Part shown: positions 6,347 to 10,068 of the stretch, in pieces
Layout of the letters: every line of letters begins with the position of its first letter
Position numbering within the stretch: position 1 is the stretch's first letter
Assembly (NCBI GenBank): GCA_024278255.1
Contig: JAJRTP010000645.1
Coordinates: 1-10,068 of the forward strand
Direction of reading: 5' to 3'
Origin: Chloroflexota bacterium
GTDB lineage: Bacteria > Chloroflexota > Anaerolineae > Promineifilales > Promineifilaceae
DNA: 10,068 nucleotides
Notes under the pieces: model-generated
Told to the model about the DNA's origin: nothing
Database searches by the model: none
What the model saw: only the letters and a program-made list of their open reading frames with translations
Translations under genes and position numbers: made by a program

Positions 6347-7036
6347 ATGATGCCCGACTGGATCGCACCGCAGCGCCCCAATTCATACGCCGAACAATCT
6401 CTAGTGAGTGCTATTCTTGATGGTACGTTTCCGGTGGGTTCTTCTTTGCCCGGTGAGCGTACCTTATCCACCCAATTGGGTGTCACCCGGCCCACCTTGC
6501 GCGAAGCTATCCAGCGGCTGGCCCGTGATGGCTGGTTGACGGTGCGGCAGGGGAAGCCGACGCTGGTCAATAATTATTGGCGGGAAGGCGGCCTCAATGT
6601 CTTGAGCGCGCTGGTACAATATTCGCAGCAGCTTCCGCCGGATTTTGTGCCTAATTTATTGGCAGTGCGCTTGCAGTTGGCCCCGGCTTACACACGGGCG
6701 GCCGTTATCCATGCGCCGGATGAAACGCTGGTTTGCCTGAACGGGTACGAGGAGTTGGCAGACACGGCCGTAGCCTTCGCCCATTTTGACTGGCAGTTAC
6801 ACCACTGTTTGACCATTGCTTCCGGTAATCCCATTTACACCCTCATCCTGAACGGGTTTGCCGGATTTTACGAGGAACTGGCCCAACTTTATTTTGCCCG
6901 GCCGCAGAGCAGGCAAACCTCCCGCCAATTTTACGCTGACCTGGCCACGGCCGTCACCCAACAAGACGCCACTCTCGCCGAACACATCACGCGGGAAGCG
7001 ATGGAGCAGAGTTTGGCGTTGTGGCAGAATATTTGA
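6347..7036 (+). CDS. fadR: FadR-like GntR-family regulator of fatty acid metabolism
   Basis: This 229-residue GntR-family regulator is co-linear with E. coli FadR (239 residues), compared from memory. The winged helix spans about residues 10-75, with VTRPTLREAIQRLARDGWLT (46-65) and GKPTLVNNYW (69-78) nearly matching the E. coli protein. Operator-contacting Arg35, Arg45 and Arg49 of E. coli correspond to Arg38, Arg48 and Arg52; His65 is replaced by Gln68. The C-terminal acyl-CoA-binding part is recognisable by ASGNPIYTLILNG and a YFARP segment. Near the C-terminus, Ser222 and Trp226 match E. coli Ser219 and Trp223, while Gly216 appears to be Met. The family represses beta-oxidation genes and activates unsaturated fatty acid synthesis until long-chain acyl-CoA releases it. 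The start could be 6347 or 6350. The protein probably controls its own promoter through the adjacent operator. Confidence 0.9.
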   Translation: MMPDWIAPQRPNSYAEQSLVSAILDGTFPVGSSLPGERTLSTQLGVTRPTLREAIQRLARDGWLTVRQGKPTLVNNYWREGGLNVLSALVQYSQQLPPDFVPNLLAVRLQLAPAYTRAAVIHAPDETLVCLNGYEELADTAVAFAHFDWQLHHCLTIASGNPIYTLILNGFAGFYEELAQLYFARPQSRQTSRQFYADLATAVTQQDATLAEHITREAMEQSLALWQNI

Positions 7037-7040
7037 GTGT

Positions 7041-7145
7041 CAGTAATCAGTAATCAGTAATCAGTTTTCAGTGTTCAGTGCGGAATAGTCTGACTGAAAA
7101 CTGAACACTGAACACTGAACACTGCACACTGAAAACTGAACACTG
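7041..7145. repeat. Heptamer repeat array A with an inverted half
   Basis: The left half holds six phased units, CAGTAAT three times, then CAGTTTT, CAGTGTT and CAGTGCG (7041-7082). After a short non-repeat linker, the right half holds the opposite orientation in phase: ACTGAAA, three ACTGAAC, ACTGCAC, ACTGAAA, ACTGAAC and a partial unit (7093-7145). The halves can pair in several registers; for example 7061-7074 is complementary to 7126-7139. The array fills almost the whole 122-base gap between fadR and the FAD oxidase gene and ends just before its ribosome binding site. Confidence 0.85.
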
Positions 7146-7147
7146 GA

Positions 7148-7152
7148 AGGAG
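7148..7152 (+). promoter_or_regulatory. Ribosome binding site of the FAD-linked oxidase
   Basis: AGGAG lies six bases before ATG at 7159, directly after the end of the heptamer array. It fixes the start. Confidence 0.75.
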
Positions 7153-7158
7153 AAAACC

Positions 7159-8757
7159 ATGCGTCGTTGGAATGGATGGGGCGACACCACAACTGATTAT
7201 CCACTGCCGGAAAACGCCCTGGAGATATTGGAAAACTGGGTTGGCCCGACCGCGCCGCCCCGTGACGTGACCTTTGCCCAGGCAGTGTCTGCCGTGCCGA
7301 ATTCCCGCCTGCCGGCACATCCGCTAATCAGCCAAAAGCCAGACGTTCGGCTGCGCCACGCCCGCGGCCAGAGTTTGCCGGATTTGATTGCGCTGCGCAG
7401 CGGCCGTATCGGGGTGTTTCCCGATGGGGTGGCTTTTCCCAGCAGCGATGACGAGGTCGTGGCTCTCATCCAGTTTGCCGGACAGCATGGTTTTCGCCTG
7501 ATTCCCTACGGCGGCGGCACCAGCGTGGTAGGCCACATCAACCCGGAACCGGGGGAGACGCCGGTGATTACGGTGGATTTGCAGCGATTGAACCGCCTGC
7601 GCTATTTTGATGAAACCAGCCAGTTGGCTACCTTTGGCGCGGGGGTGCAGGGGCCGGATTTGGAAGCGCAACTGCGGGCGCGAGGCTATACGCTGGGGCA
7701 TTTCCCCCAGTCGTTTGAGCTGTCTACCCTGGGTGGCTGGGTGGCGACTCGTTCCAGCGGGCAGCAATCGTTGGGCTACGGCCGTATCGAAAACCTGTTC
7801 GCCGGGGGTACGTTGCATTCACCTGCGGGCAAACTGCCCCTGCCGCCGCTGCCCGCATCTGCGGCCGGGCCGGATATTCGCCAGGTCGTTTTGGGCAGCG
7901 AGGGGCGGCTGGGCATTATCACCGAGGCCACCATGCGGGTTTCTCCGCTGCCGGAGCGGGATGATTTTCACACCATTTTCTTCCCCGATTTTGCGGCCGG
8001 GCGGGAAGCGGTGCGCCGAATTGTGCAGGCGGGGCTGCCGCTTTCCATGATGCGTTTGAGTACGGCCGTAGAAACCCAAACCACCCTGGCGTTGGCCGGT
8101 CACGAAAAGCTCATCGGCACGCTGGACAAACTGCTGGCTCTGCGTGGTGTAAAGGAAGGCAAGTGTATGTTCCTGGTCGGCTTTACCGGCAATAAAGATG
8201 TGACCAGAACCAGCCGGAAGGAAACGTTGAGGATAACCGGGCAGCACAAAGGGGTGCATGTGGGCCGTCAATTTGGCAAGCAGTGGCAAAAAGGGCGCTT
8301 CCGCACGCCCTATTTACGCAACAGCTTGTGGGAGGTGGGCTACGTGGTGGATACGTTGGAAACGGCCGTCAACTGGTCAGGCGTCCCCGGCATGATTAGG
8401 GCCATCGAAACCGCCCTCACCGAAGCAGCCGCCGGCTTTAACGAGCAAATTCACGTCTTCACCCATCTTTCCCACGTTTATACAACCGGGGCCAGCGTCT
8501 ACACCACCTACCTGTTCCGCTTGGCAGCCGATCCCGACGAAACGTTAGAACGATGGCGCTTGATGAAAGCGGCTGCCAGCCAGGCCATCGTGGCCCACAA
8601 AGGCACCATCAGCCACCAGCACGGCGTCGGCGTAGACCATGCCCCTTATCTGCCTGCCGAAAAAGGCGAACTGGGCATGGCTGTCATCACCGATCTCACC
8701 CGCCGCTTTGACCCGCGGGGGATTATGAATCCGGGGAAATTGGTCAGTGTTCGGTAA
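7159..8757 (+). CDS. FAD-linked oxidase, alkyldihydroxyacetonephosphate synthase-like
   Basis: This 532-residue flavoprotein of the VAO/FAD_binding_4 family resembles alkyl-DHAP synthase (AGPS), which swaps the acyl chain of acyl-DHAP for a fatty alcohol in ether-lipid synthesis. The N-terminal RRWNGWGD, the FAD pyrophosphate loop PYGGGTS (116-122), HFPQSFELSTLGGWVATRSS (181-200) and GSEGRLGIITEAT (246-258) follow the eukaryotic AGPS order. Near the C-terminus SHQHGVG (485-491) replaces the three-His SHHHGVG motif: the last His, catalytic in mammalian AGPS, is kept and the middle one is Gln. NPGKL (524-528) closes the protein. A plain lactate- or glycolate-oxidase-like role is less likely. 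The gene follows fadR and precedes a glycerol-3-phosphate dehydrogenase, a source of DHAP. The last codons and stop lie inside heptamer array B. Confidence 0.88.
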   Translation: MRRWNGWGDTTTDYPLPENALEILENWVGPTAPPRDVTFAQAVSAVPNSRLPAHPLISQKPDVRLRHARGQSLPDLIALRSGRIGVFPDGVAFPSSDDEVVALIQFAGQHGFRLIPYGGGTSVVGHINPEPGETPVITVDLQRLNRLRYFDETSQLATFGAGVQGPDLEAQLRARGYTLGHFPQSFELSTLGGWVATRSSGQQSLGYGRIENLFAGGTLHSPAGKLPLPPLPASAAGPDIRQVVLGSEGRLGIITEATMRVSPLPERDDFHTIFFPDFAAGREAVRRIVQAGLPLSMMRLSTAVETQTTLALAGHEKLIGTLDKLLALRGVKEGKCMFLVGFTGNKDVTRTSRKETLRITGQHKGVHVGRQFGKQWQKGRFRTPYLRNSLWEVGYVVDTLETAVNWSGVPGMIRAIETALTEAAAGFNEQIHVFTHLSHVYTTGASVYTTYLFRLAADPDETLERWRLMKAAASQAIVAHKGTISHQHGVGVDHAPYLPAEKGELGMAVITDLTRRFDPRGIMNPGKLVSVR

Positions 8758-8804
8758 TCAGTGTTCAGTCAACTGCACTGAACACTGAACACTGCACACT
8801 GCAA
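8745..8804. repeat. Heptamer repeat array B, overlapping the oxidase 3' end
   Basis: Phased units CAGTGTT, CGGTAAT, CAGTGTT and CAGTCAA (8745-8772) are followed by the opposite orientation: ACTGAAC twice, ACTGCAC and ACTGCAA (8777-8804). The unit family is that of array A, and 8776-8801 is identical to 7106-7131 over 26 bases. The first two units supply the last oxidase codons (SVR) and its TAA stop. The array ends eight bases before the glycerol-3-phosphate dehydrogenase ATG. Confidence 0.85.
8758..8788 (+). other. Perfect 12-bp hairpin within array B
   Basis: TCAGTGTTCAGT (8758-8769) and ACTGAACACTGA (8777-8788) form a perfect 12-bp stem with a 7-base loop. It sits immediately after the oxidase stop. 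There is no T-run and the stem is AT-rich, so it is not a standard intrinsic terminator; an mRNA-processing or stability role is possible. Confidence 0.7.
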
Positions 8805-8812
8805 ACTATACT

Positions 8813-10068
8813 ATGTGGACTAAAAACTGGCGCGAGGAAGTTTGGGCGCAGATTGATCAAGATTGGGATGTTATTGTCATTGGCGGAGGGATTACCGGTG
8901 CGGGTATTTTGCGGGAGGCGGGGCGGTTGGGGCTGCGGGTGCTGCTGCTGGAACAGCGGGATTTTGCCTGGGGCACATCCAGCCGCTCGTCCAAGCTGGT
9001 GCATGGCGGCTTGCGCTATCTGAAACAGGGCGATTTTGCTCTCACCAGAGAATCGGTGCTGGAACGGGAGCATTTGCTGGAAGAGGGGCCGGGGCTGATT
9101 GATCCGTTGGGCTTTTTGCTGGCTTCCTACCGAGGAGACAAAGTGGGCCGCCTGACGTATGGCGCGGGCTTGACGATATATGATTTGCTGGCCTTGCAGT
9201 GGAGTCACAAATATTATTCCCCGGACGACTTCCGCATGTTGGCCCCGCACATTTCACCGGTGGGCTTGAAGGGCGGCTACCAGTACGGCGATGCGGAGAC
9301 GGATGACGCCCGGTTAGTGCTGCGGGTGATCCGGGAAGCGGTGGCAGACAGTACGGCTGGCCAACCCATCCTGGCTTTGAATTATGCCTGCGTGAACGGG
9401 CTGCGGCGGGATGAGGCCGGGCTGGTGGATGGGGTGACGGTGCAGGATGAGGTTTCCGGGGAGACGGCCGTTATCCAGGCGCGATTAGTCATCAATGCCA
9501 CGGGGGCCTGGGCGGATAGGCTGCGGCGGGAAGTAGGGGAAAAGGCCAGGATACGGCCGTTGCGCGGCAGCCATCTCATCTTCCCCGGCTGGCGGCTGCC
9601 CGTAGCCCAGGCCGTCAGTTTCTTGCATCCCCTGGATCAGCGGCCGGTGATGATTTTCCCCTGGGAAGGGGTGACGCTGGTGGGCACGACGGATGTGGAT
9701 CACCGGCAGGAACTGGACATGGAACCAGGCATCTCGCCGGAAGAAGTGACTTATTTGATGATGGCTGTAGCTTACCAATTTCCCTCGTTGGACATCAGCC
9801 TGGATGACGTGATTGCTACCTACGCCGGGGTGCGTCCCGTCATCAGCAGCGGCAAGGTTGACCCGTCTCAGGAATCCCGCGACCATGTGGTGTGGGAAGA
9901 GGCCGGCTTGCTGACCATCACGGGCGGTAAGCTGACCACCTTTCGCCTCATTGCCCTGGATGCCCTGAAAGCAGCCCGCCACCGCCTGCCCGATTTGCCG
10001 GAAATTGATGAGGATGCAGCTATCCTCAACCCGGTAGACCCGGATTTGCCTGGCGGGGAAAACCTGGA
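8813..10068 (+). CDS. glpD: Glycerol-3-phosphate dehydrogenase, FAD-dependent (partial, runs off window)
   Basis: 418 codons of a GlpD/GlpA-type flavoprotein are present without a stop. The enzyme oxidises sn-glycerol-3-phosphate to dihydroxyacetone phosphate at the membrane and passes electrons to quinone. The FAD Rossmann motif is GGGITGAG (24-31). The family signature FAWGTSSRSSKLVHGGLRYL is at 51-70, NATGAWAD at 228-235, GTTD at 291-294, TYAGVRPV with the substrate-site Arg at 336-343, and GGKLTTFR at 371-378. The missing part is the C-terminal helical domain. The ATG at 8813 is the natural start, but no Shine-Dalgarno is visible because the heptamer array runs to within eight bases of it. 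Expression may depend on read-through from the oxidase gene 55 bases upstream. Its product DHAP would suit an alkyl-DHAP-synthase-like neighbour. Confidence 0.93.
   Translation, partial: MWTKNWREEVWAQIDQDWDVIVIGGGITGAGILREAGRLGLRVLLLEQRDFAWGTSSRSSKLVHGGLRYLKQGDFALTRESVLEREHLLEEGPGLIDPLGFLLASYRGDKVGRLTYGAGLTIYDLLALQWSHKYYSPDDFRMLAPHISPVGLKGGYQYGDAETDDARLVLRVIREAVADSTAGQPILALNYACVNGLRRDEAGLVDGVTVQDEVSGETAVIQARLVINATGAWADRLRREVGEKARIRPLRGSHLIFPGWRLPVAQAVSFLHPLDQRPVMIFPWEGVTLVGTTDVDHRQELDMEPGISPEEVTYLMMAVAYQFPSLDISLDDVIATYAGVRPVISSGKVDPSQESRDHVVWEEAGLLTITGGKLTTFRLIALDALKAARHRLPDLPEIDEDAAILNPVDPDLPGGENL

Larger units (their letters stand above)
12..9560. repeat. Dispersed palindrome ACGGCCGT, 20 copies
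   Basis: Copies start at 12, 235, 676, 705, 789, 1870, 2303, 2878, 3802, 4465, 4850, 5281, 5354, 6764, 6947, 7778, 8062, 8362, 9464 and 9553 (hand count). Nineteen lie within genes: eleven are read as Thr-Ala-Val, five as Gly-Arg and three as Arg-Pro, so all three frames are used. The copy at 4850-4857 lies between genes, touching a stop codon. Chance expectation is well below one copy per 10 kb. Near-variants ACGGCCGC and GCGGCCGT also occur. Coordinates here span the first to last copy. Confidence 0.85.

Noticed and set aside
7041..7145. CRISPR array
   Set aside because: Units are seven bases without spacers and switch orientation; no cas genes are present.
7061..7320. Minus-strand frames with Cys-Ser-Val-Gln-rich ends near 7061-7140
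   Set aside because: The repetitive protein sequence is the heptamer array translated, and the rest is antisense to the oxidase.
8758..8788. Rho-independent terminator after the oxidase gene
   Set aside because: The stem is perfect but AT-rich and lacks a following T-run, and the next gene starts only 25 bases later in the same direction.
8807..8812. TATACT as a -10 box for the dehydrogenase gene
   Set aside because: It abuts the ATG at 8813, so transcription would start inside the coding region, and no -35 box is seen at the right distance.
8765..9257. Minus-strand frames opposite the start of the dehydrogenase gene
   Set aside because: The plus-strand frame carries the full GlpD signature set; the opposite frames show no family features.

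Overview
The window reads as chromosomal DNA of a GC-rich bacterium, most likely a member of Chloroflexota (Anaerolineae/Ardenticatenia-like). That placement is inference. It rests on the moderate-to-high GC, on the phased 7- and 8-base repeats that fill several intergenic gaps, and on the bacterial mix of genes. No rRNA or tRNA marker is present to settle it.

Left side, minus strand (about 1-6186): five genes point leftwards. In transcription order they are a flavin-dependent halogenase-like oxidoreductase (6186-4858), a haloalkane-dehalogenase-like alpha/beta hydrolase (4838-3948), a Trp-rich protein of unknown function with a weak AttH/CrtC (lipocalin-like hydratase) look (3951-2797), an SLC13-family anion transporter with two RCK_C domains (2652-865), and an ABC permease of the ThiP/FbpB type cut by the window edge (817-1). 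The first three are tightly packed: a 19-base gap, then a 4-base ATGA overlap. They look like one operon. The transporter follows after a 144-base gap holding phased octamers, and the permease after a 47-base gap holding phased heptamers.

Middle (6187-6346): a divergent promoter region lies between the left operon and a rightward fadR-like gene. It holds back-to-back sigma70-type promoters and a 17-base FadR-type operator placed at the predicted fadR start point. The regulator closely resembles E. coli FadR, the long-chain acyl-CoA-responsive regulator, along its whole length.

Right side, plus strand (6347-10068): fadR is followed by a FAD-linked oxidase of the alkyl-DHAP synthase type (7159-8757) and a glycerol-3-phosphate dehydrogenase running off the window (8813-end). 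The dehydrogenase would make DHAP, the backbone of the alkyl-DHAP synthase reaction, so this side looks like a glycerolipid or ether-lipid module. The oxidase gene is bracketed by two arrays of one heptamer family that share a 26-base identical stretch.

Over the whole window the palindrome ACGGCCGT occurs 20 times by hand count, in all three reading frames and once between genes, where well under one copy is expected. It behaves like the cyanobacterial HIP1 octamer. The strongest candidates for something undescribed are the FadR-linked halogenase-like/dehalogenase-like/unknown cluster and the ACGGCCGT word.
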